64,000 nucleotides of DNA from contig NZ_BQME02000002.1 in assembly GCF_022180385.2 (NCBI RefSeq), positions 2,072,501 to 2,136,500 on the forward strand. The letters are read 5' to 3'. This document shows, in pieces, positions 35,189 to 43,803 of this stretch (its first letter is position 1; every line of letters starts with the position of its first letter). Below the pieces are notes generated by a model. That model saw nothing but the letters and a program-made list of their open reading frames with translations, did not search any database and was not told the origin of the DNA. The DNA is from Paenibacillus sp. L3-i20 (GTDB lineage: Bacteria; Bacillota; Bacilli; Paenibacillales; Paenibacillaceae). The translations under genes and the position numbers were made by a program.

Positions 35189-35236
35189 GTGGGCAAACTC
35201 CTCCTCAGAAGAATAATGCCCTTATGGTACAAGCTT
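35169..35236 (-). terminator. thrS terminator enclosing the start of the next gene
   Basis: On the minus strand the arms are AAGCTTGTACCATAAGGGCA and, after 21 bases, a copy complementary to it with few mismatches, then eight T residues. The loop holds the GGAGGAG ribosome site and the 3' arm holds the ATG of the 3D-domain gene. Confidence 0.8.
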
Positions 35237-35259
35237 TATGCGCGGAGCGTTAGCCAGCG

Positions 35260-37188
35260 CTATTCTTTATCTTCAATTTGTTTCTTAATCAAGCTGATCA
35301 GTTCAGCATTAGGGAGGGCACCAATATCACCTTCACCGCGCTTCCTTACGGATACAGCTCCTGCTTGCATTTCATTTTCCCCTACAACAAGCATATACGG
35401 CACTTTCTCAAGCTGCGCCTCACGAATTTTGTAGCCAAGTTTTTCATTCCGAAGATCATTTTCTACGCGAATACCCGCTTCTTGCAATTGCTCTGATACT
35501 TGTCGAGCATAAGCTTCATAGACAGTTGATACTGGAATTACTTTTGCTTGTACAGGTGACAACCAAAGTGGAAGAGCTCCAGCGAAGTTTTCCAGCAAGA
35601 AAGCAGTCATACGCTCCATTGTACTTATAATACCGCGATGGATAACAACTGGACGATGCTTCTTACCATCTTCACCTACATATTCCAATTCAAAGCGCTC
35701 AGGAAGCAAGAAGTCAAGCTGTGCAGTGGACAACGTTTCTTCTTTTCCAAGTGCTGTTTTAATTTGAACATCAAGTTTCGGTCCGTAGAAAGCAGCTTCT
35801 CCCTCAGCTTCGAAGAATGGCAACTCCAATTCCTCTACTACTTCAAGAAGCATACGCTGGGACATTTCCCACATTTCATCATTTTGGAAATATTTTTCTG
35901 TATCTTTAGGATCACGGTATGATAAACGGAAACGATAATCTTTAATGCCAAAATCCTCATAAACTTTGCGAATTAAATTAACAACTCGAGCAAATTCTTC
36001 TTTAATCTGATCTGGACGACAGAAAATATGAGCATCGTTAAGTGTCATAGCACGTACACGGTGTAATCCTGTTAACGCCCCTGACATTTCATATCGATGC
36101 ATCGTACCAAGCTCAGCAATACGAACCGGCAAATCACGGTAACTTCTCATATCGCTTTTAAATACCATCATATGATGTGGACAGTTCATCGGACGAAGAA
36201 CAAGTTCTTCGTTGTCCATAATCATCTTAGGGAACATATCTTCACTGTAATGCTCCCAGTGTCCGGACGTTTTGTACAACTCTACGTTCGCAAGCACTGG
36301 CGTGTACACATGATCATAGCCAAGACGCTCTTCCAGATCGACGATATAGCGTTCCATCGTTCTACGCAGCTTTGAACCATTCGGCAACCAAAGCGGCAAA
36401 CCTTGGCCAACTTCGCGCGAGAACGTAAACATCTTAAGTTCACGACCTAGCTTACGGTGATCACGCTTTTTTGCTTCCTCAAGGAAGTGTAAATGCTCGT
36501 CAAGCTGAGCTTTTTTAGGAAAAGCAGTTCCGTAAATACGTTGCAACATTTTGTTTTTGGAATCTCCACGCCAATAAGCACCAGCAACGCTAAGCAATTT
36601 AAACGATTTAATTTTACCTGTGGAAGGAAGATGTGGTCCACGGCACAAATCGAAAAACTCGCCCTGATCGTATAACGTAATCACAGAGTCTTCTGGAAGA
36701 TCGCGGATCAGTTCCAGCTTTAGATTGTCATCAAGCTCGGTGAAAATGGCAAGAGCCTCATCACGACTTGCTACACGACGACGAATTTCTAAGTTTTCGT
36801 TAGTAATTTTCGTCATTTCTTTTTCAATTGCAGTCAAATCTTCAGGTGTCAGCGATTGCTCCATATCGATATCATAATAGAAGCCATCCTCAATTACAGG
36901 ACCAATACCTAACTTGACGTTACCATAAATACGTTTGATCGCCTGTGCAAGCAAATGCGCTGTACTATGACGATAAACCTCTAGTCCATCAGCGGAATCC
37001 ACTGTTACTATTTCAATTGCCGCATCGGCATCGATTGGTGTATATACGTCAACGACTTTACCGTCAATTTTGCCGGCAATCGCATTTTTTTTCAAACCTG
37101 AGCTAATGGAGCCCGCTACTTCTTCAATTGTTGTTCCAGCAGCGTATTCTCTAACCGCGCCATCTGGAAAAGTTACTTTAACATTCAT
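35260..37188 (-). CDS. thrS: Threonine--tRNA ligase
   Basis: ThrS charges tRNA-Thr with threonine. The 642-residue length is normal. An N-terminal TGS domain (residues 1 to 60) precedes the editing domain with HSTAHLLAQAIKRIYG and its conserved His pair. The class II catalytic core contains the zinc-binding MNCPHHMM, HRYEMSGALTGLHRVR and ALGKEETLSTAQLDF. The C-terminal anticodon-binding domain begins at LPLWLSPVQAKVIPVS. The start follows GGGAGG. Expression is controlled by a T-box leader upstream and ended by a terminator that overlaps the next gene's start. ytxC lies directly upstream, the order known in Bacillus subtilis. Confidence 0.97.
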   Translation of the reverse strand: MNVKVTFPDGAVREYAAGTTIEEVAGSISSGLKKNAIAGKIDGKVVDVYTPIDADAAIEIVTVDSADGLEVYRHSTAHLLAQAIKRIYGNVKLGIGPVIEDGFYYDIDMEQSLTPEDLTAIEKEMTKITNENLEIRRRVASRDEALAIFTELDDNLKLELIRDLPEDSVITLYDQGEFFDLCRGPHLPSTGKIKSFKLLSVAGAYWRGDSKNKMLQRIYGTAFPKKAQLDEHLHFLEEAKKRDHRKLGRELKMFTFSREVGQGLPLWLPNGSKLRRTMERYIVDLEERLGYDHVYTPVLANVELYKTSGHWEHYSEDMFPKMIMDNEELVLRPMNCPHHMMVFKSDMRSYRDLPVRIAELGTMHRYEMSGALTGLHRVRAMTLNDAHIFCRPDQIKEEFARVVNLIRKVYEDFGIKDYRFRLSYRDPKDTEKYFQNDEMWEMSQRMLLEVVEELELPFFEAEGEAAFYGPKLDVQIKTALGKEETLSTAQLDFLLPERFELEYVGEDGKKHRPVVIHRGIISTMERMTAFLLENFAGALPLWLSPVQAKVIPVSTVYEAYARQVSEQLQEAGIRVENDLRNEKLGYKIREAQLEKVPYMLVVGENEMQAGAVSVRKRGEGDIGALPNAELISLIKKQIEDKE

Positions 37189-37240
37189 TTCCTTTCATCC
37201 TCCCGTTATCCTCTTACAAGCACAGTCGCAAAAAGCGCAC

Positions 37241-37490
37241 AAAAAAAGCACGCATCCCGCAAAAGGGACGAGTGCTTGCCGACTCGTGGTTCCACCCTAC
37301 TTTAACTGCGCGAATAAACTTACCCGCATAACAGTCCTCGTAAATATCTGATAACGGAGATTTCCGGTACAGCTTACAACCGCCGCTTGCTCTTAAGAAC
37401 AACTCAAACGGGTTCATCCGTACAGCTACAAAAGGGGTACACTCGCTTACATATTGGAAGGAAATTTCAGCCTAGTTTCCTCTCTCTGCT
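37241..37490 (-). ncRNA. T-box riboswitch leader of thrS
   Basis: The minus strand carries the T-box core AGGGTGGAACCACG at 37298-37285. It is followed by a terminator with arms GCACTCGTCCC and GGGATGCGTGC and seven T residues (37275-37241). Upstream, AGAGAGGAAA and GGCTGAAA fit the distal part of stem I. ACC triplets in GTACCCC and GAACCCG are candidate threonine specifiers; which is used needs folding. Uncharged tRNA-Thr would stabilise the antiterminator and raise thrS expression. This element fills most of the gap between ytxC and thrS. Confidence 0.92.
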
Positions 37491-37497
37491 CCAAATG

Positions 37498-37525
37498 TTA
37501 CTAACGAGCACATGTCTCTTGTCAA
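37498..37525 (-). promoter_or_regulatory. Sigma-A promoter of the thrS leader
   Basis: On the minus strand TTGACA, 16 bases and TAGTAA stand directly before stem I of the T-box. The -35 is perfect and the -10 matches at four of six positions. Confidence 0.6.
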
Positions 37526-37594
37526 TGCTGTTCAAACTTATATGTTCATCATTATATCCCTTCATAGCTATAGAGGTCAAGAGTTCCTTCAAGG

Positions 37595-38530
37595 TTAGGG
37601 CTGTACCCATTCATCAAGTGTACTTGTACAAGCAGAACATTGCACACATACTTTAACTCTTCCATCAAATATCGTCTCAATGGTACGTATCACGCTTAGT
37701 TCGGGATGGCGAGTATGAACTGTAATCTGTTTTGGAGACAAGGAAATAAGCGAACTAATAACCATATCTTCAATGTTCATCTCTGTTTCCAGCATTTCAG
37801 CCACAATTCGATCAGCTGGTGGTTTAGGCTCAATGATCTGGAAACTTTCGTTATAGATTGTAAAGTCATGTCCACCTTTATGAAGCAGATGAACAAACGG
37901 CACCTTCGTTTCCTGTAATTGGACAAAATATTTCAACAAGGAAATAAACTCCTGATATTGCTTGTCAAGAACATATTCATCTAGTGCATACTCAACAATT
38001 TCGATTAGTTCAGTACGATAAGACAGGAGTCGGAATGTAATAAATCCTTCTATGTTCAATTCTGTCTGTTCGGCTAAATACTTCTCAAGCTCCTCTGATA
38101 CTTTACCCTTCCGCCTTTTACGGTCTCCTTCATGAAACCGATTGCCAAGTCCATCCCATTCCTTCCCATTTAGAAGCTCATAACAATACCTCTCGATAAC
38201 TGCAGCTTCCATGGACGGATTTTTACGATACTTTTTCCTAATGATGCTCGCTAACATTTGGGATTCAAGCTCACTGATCACATATTCTGCAATAGCCTCA
38301 GCAGCTGATTTGTAGAGCGTTGGTCCATCCCTATGAAGTTGAAATTGTGGTAATTGCGCTTTGCAGCCAATATGCTGTGACTCTATAACGTGATATTCAA
38401 CGCCCACTGCCGTATTTTTTTTACCAGCAGTCATATGTAAATCAACGTTTGCTTGCTCTGTCAGCAACATCCGTAATTTGTTAATTGATCCTTGAAGATA
38501 CACAGGTAAAGATATTGTAAACAAGTCCAT
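37595..38530 (-). CDS. ytxC: Putative sporulation protein YtxC
   Basis: The 311-residue protein matches the YtxC family, found in endospore formers and encoded just upstream of thrS in Bacillus subtilis. It has no membrane helix. The middle is highly charged (KVSEELEKYLAEQTELNIEGF), then FRLLSYRTELIEIVEYALDEY and a C-terminal segment PKQITVHTRHPELSVIRTIETI with a CVQCSAC pair near the end. The start follows AAGGGGTG. The role is unknown; the family was named from sporulation association. Conserved position beside thrS supports the call. Confidence 0.85.
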   Translation of the reverse strand: MDLFTISLPVYLQGSINKLRMLLTEQANVDLHMTAGKKNTAVGVEYHVIESQHIGCKAQLPQFQLHRDGPTLYKSAAEAIAEYVISELESQMLASIIRKKYRKNPSMEAAVIERYCYELLNGKEWDGLGNRFHEGDRKRRKGKVSEELEKYLAEQTELNIEGFITFRLLSYRTELIEIVEYALDEYVLDKQYQEFISLLKYFVQLQETKVPFVHLLHKGGHDFTIYNESFQIIEPKPPADRIVAEMLETEMNIEDMVISSLISLSPKQITVHTRHPELSVIRTIETIFDGRVKVCVQCSACTSTLDEWVQP

Positions 38531-38649
38531 GCGCTCACCCCTTCCTTCCGTTACAGTATATGGCCTAACGGCGACGTATATACAGGGAAGAGTTTGGGAT
38601 TCATCTTACAATTATATGGACAATTTATCTGTATGTTTCCACTAAACGT

Positions 38650-38688
38650 AAAAACGAGCTATTCAGGGACGCATCCCAAATAGCTCGC
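38650..38688 (-). terminator. Terminator of mqnC
   Basis: CGAGCTATT and AATAGCTCG form the stem, with an inner GGGA/TCCC pairing. The minus strand then runs into a T-tract. Confidence 0.8.
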
Positions 38689-38715
38689 ATAAATATTTAT
38701 AAAAAGAAATTCACT

Positions 38716-39852
38716 TTAGTTTTGCATAACGAAATCGAGGTCAGCCTTATCCATTTCTTTATACATTCTCAATATATTATATTTGGTATCACGCTGAGCT
38801 GGAATTTTACCAACTTCACGAATGAGTTCAAGTATAAGTTCAATATTTACTTTATGTGTAGTACCAGCAGCGGATACAACATTCTCTTCAATCATAGTAC
38901 TACCGAAGTCATTGCAGCCGTATGACAGAGACAACTTACCCATCTCTGGACCCATCGTTACCCATGATGATTGGAAGTTTTTTATGTTATCAAGCATAAT
39001 ACGACTAGCTGCTACTATACGCAAATATTCCTCAGGCTTGGCCTTTTCTAGTTTGAGGTTTGTATTATCAGGCTGGAAAGGCCATGAAATAAACGCCATA
39101 AAACCAGGCGACGGATACCCATTCGCCTTTACTCTATCTTGCTCATCTCGAATTCGAAGCATATGAAGTGCACGTTCTTCGACAGTCTCACCAAGGCCGT
39201 ATACCATAGTCGCAGTTGTGTTCATCCCATGACGGTGAGCGGAATTCATAACATCCATCCAATCCGTCCATGAACCTTTCATTCGACTAATCTTGCGTCT
39301 AGTGCGATCATCCAATATTTCTGCACCGCCGCCCGGCAATGAGTCGAGTCCAGCTTCATGAAGCTGGGAAACTACCTCATCAAGTGATAAACCGTTCGAA
39401 ACAACCTTCATCTTCTGAATCTCAGCAGGGGAGAAGGAATGCATTGTTATACTTGGAAATCTTGCCTTAATTTTCTTTAGCAGATCCAGATAATAAGTAA
39501 ATGGCAGATCCGGGTTCGTGCCGCCCTGCATTAATATTTCTGTGCCGCCCACGTTAACTGTCTCTTGAATTTTATTTAAAATTACATCGTCATCAAGGAC
39601 ATAACCTTCCTTGGAACCAGGCGCTCGGTAAAATGCACAAAACCGGCAATAAACATCGCACACGTTTGTATAGTTCACGTTACGTCCAACAACAAAGGTC
39701 GTTATCGGCTCAGGATGATGTTTCAACATAATTTGATTAGCTACATGACCCATTTTCTCAATCTGATCGGAAGCTAGCAGTTCCATACCTTCTTCTAACG
39801 CTATCCGCTCGCCTCTTAAGGCTTTATCCAATATTCGGTCTATCGAGCTCAT
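38716..39852 (-). CDS. mqnC: Cyclic dehypoxanthinyl futalosine synthase MqnC (radical SAM)
   Basis: MqnC cyclises dehypoxanthine futalosine in the futalosine route to menaquinone. The 378-residue radical SAM protein has the cluster motif CDVYCRFCAFYR (CxxxCxxC) near residue 60, preceded by the family segment TTFVVGRNVNYTNVC. Others are EILMQGGTNPDLPFTYYLDL, HSFSPAEI, LPGGGAEIL and the late SYGCNDFGSTMIEENVVSAAG. Paralogues MqnE and CofH share parts, but GRNVNYTN, length and SPAEI favour MqnC. The start is the ATG eight bases after a perfect AAGGAGG. No other menaquinone gene is adjacent. Confidence 0.88.
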   Translation of the reverse strand: MSSIDRILDKALRGERIALEEGMELLASDQIEKMGHVANQIMLKHHPEPITTFVVGRNVNYTNVCDVYCRFCAFYRAPGSKEGYVLDDDVILNKIQETVNVGGTEILMQGGTNPDLPFTYYLDLLKKIKARFPSITMHSFSPAEIQKMKVVSNGLSLDEVVSQLHEAGLDSLPGGGAEILDDRTRRKISRMKGSWTDWMDVMNSAHRHGMNTTATMVYGLGETVEERALHMLRIRDEQDRVKANGYPSPGFMAFISWPFQPDNTNLKLEKAKPEEYLRIVAASRIMLDNIKNFQSSWVTMGPEMGKLSLSYGCNDFGSTMIEENVVSAAGTTHKVNIELILELIREVGKIPAQRDTKYNILRMYKEMDKADLDFVMQN

Positions 39853-39979
39853 TCGCAAGACCTCCTTAACTTTGTTCTCGAATTAGTTGCAATACTTAAT
39901 CCTAACATACATCATTCTGACTAGTCATCCTCAAGCTTTGACCCATTATGGCAAAATAACGAAAGTTGCCTCTCCTACG

Positions 39980-40016
39980 AAAAAGCGCGGTATGCTTCAT
40001 TAGAAACATACCGCGT
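39980..40016 (-). terminator. Terminator of the metA-metI operon
   Basis: GCGGTATG and CATACCGC form the stem with a 12-base loop, followed on the minus strand by GCTTTTT. Confidence 0.8.
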
Positions 40017-40060
40017 CATTTCTTATCTATATTAATGTAGTTTTTTGCTTTATAAGCGTG

Positions 40061-41215
40061 TTATTCAAGTTCTTGCCTCGCTGCTTCCAAGGCATCGCCC
40101 AAATCTGCAATTAGATCATCAATATGCTCAATACCTACAGAGAATCGAAGAAGTTTATCGTCAACGCCAATCGCTTTACGAATTTCCTCAGGTATATCTG
40201 CATGTGTCTGCATAGCAGGATAGGTCATGAGCGACTCAACGCCACCTAAGCTTTCGGCGAAAGCGATTAGCTTAATATGCCTCAGGATTGGTTCTACATA
40301 TCGAGCATCCTTTAGGCGGAATGAGAAGATACCCGTGTTTCCTGAAGATTGTTTATTCTGAATCTCATGACCAGGGTGATGCTGCAACGCAGGATAATAT
40401 ACTTCCTCAATAGCTGGATGTTCCATCAAATATTCCGCAAGTTTCGTAGCATTATATTGGTGACGCTCCATACGAAGTGCAAGCGTCTTCATGCCTCTCA
40501 TAAGCAACCATGAATCTTGTGGACCCAAAACAGCGCCAATAGAGTTATGTAGAATTGCCATCTCCTTCGATAGTTCCTCACCTTTAGTAACGATAAGTCC
40601 TGCTAATACATCATTATGGCCGCCTAAATATTTGGTAGCACTATGAATTACGATGTCAGCCCCTAGCTCAATCGGACGCTGCAAGTAAGGTGTTAATAAC
40701 GTGTTATCTACTATAGTAAGCAATCCCTTTGATTTAGCCCAGCCGCATACTCTTTCCAAATCTGTAATCATCATAAGCGGATTAGTAGGCGTTTCGATCA
40801 ATACTGCTTTTGTATTCGATTGTACCAATAATGACATTGCGTCTATATCATTTGTATCAACATAGGAAGCAGTTACACCAAATCTAGACATAATTCTCTC
40901 TAAAAGTCGGTAAGTACCGCCATATAAGTCAAGCGAAACGATGAGATGATCTCCTTGACTGAAATATGCGAAAATTGTTTGCAGGGCAGCCATACCCGAA
41001 CTACACGCAAAAGCTGCATCTCCGCCCTCTAATTTAGCAGCGGCTTCTTCAAGCACAGATCTTGTTGGACTTTTTGTACGAGCGTAATCAAAACCTGTAC
41101 TTTGTCCTAATTGGGGGTGGCGAAATGCCGTTGCCTGATAGATTGGAAAACTAATAGCTCCTGTTACAGGCTCTTTTATTGAGCCGATTTGTGCCAACTG
41201 ACTTTCAATTTTCAT
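40061..41215 (-). CDS. metI: Cystathionine gamma-synthase / O-acetylhomoserine thiolyase
   Basis: This 384-residue PLP enzyme joins activated homoserine with cysteine (or sulfide) in methionine synthesis. Motifs are GFDYARTKSPTRSVLEEAAAKLEGG at the N-terminus, ACSSGMAAL, ETPTNPLM, IVDNTLLTPYLQRP, and the Schiff-base Lys in HSATKYLGGHNDVLAG. The late SLGGVESLMTYPA is typical of Cys/Met-metabolism enzymes. It lies 28 bases downstream of metA in the same SAM-riboswitch operon, and MetA here looks acetyl-specific, so O-acetylhomoserine is the likely substrate. The ATG chosen lies 12 bases after GGGAG; an in-frame TTG just upstream abuts that site. MetC, CGS and OAH-sulfhydrylase activities cannot be separated with certainty. 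Confidence 0.88.
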   Translation of the reverse strand: MKIESQLAQIGSIKEPVTGAISFPIYQATAFRHPQLGQSTGFDYARTKSPTRSVLEEAAAKLEGGDAAFACSSGMAALQTIFAYFSQGDHLIVSLDLYGGTYRLLERIMSRFGVTASYVDTNDIDAMSLLVQSNTKAVLIETPTNPLMMITDLERVCGWAKSKGLLTIVDNTLLTPYLQRPIELGADIVIHSATKYLGGHNDVLAGLIVTKGEELSKEMAILHNSIGAVLGPQDSWLLMRGMKTLALRMERHQYNATKLAEYLMEHPAIEEVYYPALQHHPGHEIQNKQSSGNTGIFSFRLKDARYVEPILRHIKLIAFAESLGGVESLMTYPAMQTHADIPEEIRKAIGVDDKLLRFSVGIEHIDDLIADLGDALEAARQELE

Positions 41216-41243
41216 AATGTTTCGCAACTCCCTTTTTCAATTA

Positions 41244-42161
41244 TTAGATGCCCGCGCCGAGATCATATGGCGTTTGCTGATAAACATAATAATTCAACCA
41301 ATTAGAGAACAGAAGATTAGCATGGGATCTCCAAGTCGATAGAGGCATACGATCGGGATTATCTCCCGGGAAATAATTTTTGGGCAACTCAATGTTCATG
41401 CCTTTGGCAACATCACGATCATATTCATATTTAAGTGAGGTAGGATCATATTCGGAGTGCCCAGTCACGAAAATTTGTCTCCCATCACGTGATGCTACAA
41501 TATAAATGCCAGAGTCTTCAGATTCCGACAATATTTCTAAATCTTCAACAAGTTCAATATCTTCGCGTCTTACTTCAGTATGACGCGATTGGGGTACAAA
41601 GAAAACTTCGTCAAATCCTCTTAATAACTGGACATTACGTTTCTCCACTGAATGCGAATAAACACCAAATATTTTTTGATCTAAATTATATTTAGGTACA
41701 CCAAAATGATGATAAAGTCCTGCCTGTGAGGCCCAACATATATGGAATGTCGAAGTTACGTACTTTTTGCTCCAATCCATAATTTCTTGCAGTTCTTCCC
41801 AATAGTTCACTTCTTCAAAAGGCATGTGCTCAACAGGCGCACCCGTTATAACAAGACCGTCATAATACTCGTGTGAAATTTCGTCGAACGTTTTATAAAA
41901 GGATTCTAAATGATCCGCTGATGTATTTTTGGATGTATGGGTTCTTGGATGCAATAAAACAACTTCTACTTGCAGCGGTGTATTACCAATTAGACGAAGC
42001 AACTGCGTCTCAGTCGTTTCTTTAGTAGGCATTAAATTCAATATAGCAATGCGAAGTGGGCGAATATCTTGATGATAAGCAGTGCTTTCATCCATGACGA
42101 AAATGTTTTCATTACTTAATATTTCTTTCGCTGGTAAATGATCTGGTACTTTAATGGGCAT
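41244..42161 (-). CDS. metAA: Homoserine O-acetyltransferase MetA
   Basis: The 305-residue enzyme acylates homoserine at the first methionine-specific step. The start follows TTAGGAG and gives MPIKVPDHLPAKEIL, the normal N-terminus; the longer open frame upstream overlaps the riboswitch. The nucleophile is Cys142 in FHICWASQAGLYHHFG. Residue 111, in TGAPVEHMPFEEVNYW, is Glu, the residue reported to favour acetyl-CoA over succinyl-CoA in the Bacillus cereus enzyme. His in VTGHSEYDP completes the active site. It is the first gene of the operon. Confidence 0.93.
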   Translation of the reverse strand: MPIKVPDHLPAKEILSNENIFVMDESTAYHQDIRPLRIAILNLMPTKETTETQLLRLIGNTPLQVEVVLLHPRTHTSKNTSADHLESFYKTFDEISHEYYDGLVITGAPVEHMPFEEVNYWEELQEIMDWSKKYVTSTFHICWASQAGLYHHFGVPKYNLDQKIFGVYSHSVEKRNVQLLRGFDEVFFVPQSRHTEVRREDIELVEDLEILSESEDSGIYIVASRDGRQIFVTGHSEYDPTSLKYEYDRDVAKGMNIELPKNYFPGDNPDRMPLSTWRSHANLLFSNWLNYYVYQQTPYDLGAGI

Positions 42162-42218
42162 ACTAATCACTCCTAAATAAAGTTTGATAAAACAAAACTC
42201 ACTTCGGAAGTTGGCAAT

Positions 42219-42387
42219 AAAAAAGACCCTTTCTGCGTGAGAAAAGGTCGTCTGCTCGGAAAAGAAGCCATCCGCCTCTCTCATCTCTCAGAAACATAAA
42301 TGTTTCCGCAAGAATTAGCACCGTGCATGTTATGCCGGTTGCCGGGCTTCATCGGGCTAGTCCCTCCGCCTGCTCTTGATAAGAAAG
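42219..42387 (-). ncRNA. SAM-I (S-box) riboswitch of the metA-metI operon
   Basis: The minus strand shows the S-box core: CTTATCAAGAG, GGAGGGAC, CCGATGAAGCCCGGCAACC and a closing GATGAGAG that pairs with the 5' side. An intrinsic terminator follows, with GACCTTTTC and GAAAGGGTC arms and six T residues (42249-42219). SAM binding should favour the terminator and shut off metA and metI. Confidence 0.95.
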
Positions 42388-42422
42388 TAGTCTATTCAAT
42401 TGTTGCTGTTCCAATTAATTTC

Positions 42423-42451
42423 ACTTTAATGCATTCTTCTATTCCCGTCAA
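42423..42451 (-). promoter_or_regulatory. Promoter of the S-box operon
   Basis: On the minus strand TTGACG, 17 bases and TAAAGT stand about 40 bases before the riboswitch aptamer. Spacing is ideal; the -10 is moderate. Confidence 0.5.
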
Positions 42452-42580
42452 GAAGGGATCTGCATATACTAATGAAATGGAACCTCTGCGGTTATTTGAC
42501 ACTTGAATGTTCTGCCAATGCAGGAGTATACTAGACAAGAATTCGGACATTCAATCGACAATAAAGGAGTGTACAAGGAC

Positions 42581-42691
42581 ATGGAAGGTGATCGACCGAA
42601 GCCCGAAACAGATTCTAGAAGGCCGCTGTCTGTCAGCACGGAGCAAACAATATTCTTCCCGCGTTCCCACACACTCCCGTTGTGGACCTGA
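42581..42691 (+). CDS. Possible 36-residue small protein
   Basis: A short frame starts at an ATG 11 bases after AAAGGAG, between the divergent metA leader and corA. It encodes MEGDRPKPETDSRRPLSVST and 16 more residues ending HTLPLWT. It resembles no family I know, has no terminator after it, and could be chance. The frame is open 26 codons further upstream without a ribosome site. Confidence 0.25.
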   Translation: MEGDRPKPETDSRRPLSVSTEQTIFFPRSHTLPLWT

Positions 42692-42772
42692 ACCCGGAAA
42701 AAATTAATCTATAACAGTTAAGCTCATTTCTGACCGGCAGTCTCCTGTATGATGCGAGAGGAGAAACTGCTA

Positions 42773-43708
42773 ATGAAAATAAGACATGTAATAAATGGTG
42801 TTTTCACACAGATTGAACAAATTGAACAAGCACTTGTTGCACCAAGCGAAGGCTTTTATTGGATAGATGCCGATGTTGAGGACTTAACTATTCTTCAGCC
42901 CTTGTTCGGCATGCATGATCTAGCCGTTGAAGATTGTTTAAACGAAGAGGAACAACGTCCCAAAATCGAAATATATGAAAATCATTACTTTATCGTTGCA
43001 AACAGCATACGATTTGACGATGAAGAAATTTTCCTTCGTGCTCTCAACATCTTTTTGGGTCGCCACTTCATCATTACAGTAACTAAACAGAAGATCAATG
43101 AGCTGCGATCACTGAAACCTATTCTTTGGGAACAGGAAGTCAGCAGACCTGATCAATTTCTATATTATTTAATCGATTTAGTCGTTGATAATTATTTCCT
43201 GGTTGGAGATCGAATCGATACTCGGATTGAAACTCTGGAAGTAGATATTCTCATTCACACGAAGAAGTCGCATCTAAACGAAATTATTGGACTTCGCAGC
43301 GAAATTCTTTGGGTAAAAAAGATGCTTGGCGCTCAGCGGGAACTTGTATTCACTTTGAATAAAAAAGAACTGAAGTTGATCGATGACCAGCTGCAGAAAT
43401 ATTTTAGTGATGTATACGAAAATGCATTAAAGATTGCTGAATCATTCGAAACATACCGCGATCTAATGGGCAACCTTCGCGAAGCTTATCAATCCAGTCT
43501 TTCGAGTCGCGCCAATGAAATCATGCGTGTGTTTACCGCAATTACGACAATATTCATGCCACTGACCTTCCTCACCGGTATATATGGAATGAACTTTGAT
43601 AGGATACCAGGTTTACACTATCAGTTCGGAGCTTATATCTTGCTTGGCATAATGTTAATCTTGGGATTTGGCATGTTTTTCATCTTCCGCAAAAAGGAAT
43701 GGCTCTAG
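42773..43708 (+). CDS. corA: CorA-type magnesium/cobalt transporter
   Basis: The 311-residue channel-like transporter imports divalent cations as a pentamer. The large N-terminal cytoplasmic domain is acidic, with FYWIDADVEDL and DLAVEDCLNEEEQRPKIE. A long helical stretch leads to two C-terminal membrane helices. The first ends in the selectivity motif GMN (LTGIYGMNFDRIP), and the second is followed by the basic end RKKEWL. The start is the ATG after GAGGAGAAA; two upstream in-frame ATGs lack a good site. The stop lies within the terminator hairpin. Confidence 0.93.
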   Translation: MKIRHVINGVFTQIEQIEQALVAPSEGFYWIDADVEDLTILQPLFGMHDLAVEDCLNEEEQRPKIEIYENHYFIVANSIRFDDEEIFLRALNIFLGRHFIITVTKQKINELRSLKPILWEQEVSRPDQFLYYLIDLVVDNYFLVGDRIDTRIETLEVDILIHTKKSHLNEIIGLRSEILWVKKMLGAQRELVFTLNKKELKLIDDQLQKYFSDVYENALKIAESFETYRDLMGNLREAYQSSLSSRANEIMRVFTAITTIFMPLTFLTGIYGMNFDRIPGLHYQFGAYILLGIMLILGFGMFFIFRKKEWL

Positions 43709-43725
43709 TTGCCTTTCCTTTTTTT
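43691..43725 (+). terminator. Terminator of corA, overlapping its 3' end
   Basis: AAAAAGGAATGGC and GCCTTTCCTTTTT pair with one mismatch and are followed by T residues. The left arm and loop are the last codons and stop of corA. Confidence 0.75.
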
Positions 43726-43752
43726 GCTGTGTGCATATTTATTAGATATAAT
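43724..43752 (+). promoter_or_regulatory. Promoter of the LysR-hisK unit
   Basis: TTGCTG, 17 bases and TATAAT lie about 50 bases before the LysR start. The -35 overlaps the T-tract of the corA terminator. Confidence 0.6.
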
Positions 43753-43803
43753 GGATATATGACCAGTGAACATTCGCTATGTTGAAAGGGGGAATACCTG
43801 GAC

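Noticed and set aside
42300..42707. Several plus-strand frames opposite and beyond the S-box
   Set aside because: Those over the riboswitch are antisense to a structured RNA, and the others lack ribosome sites; only one, at 42581, was kept, with low confidence.
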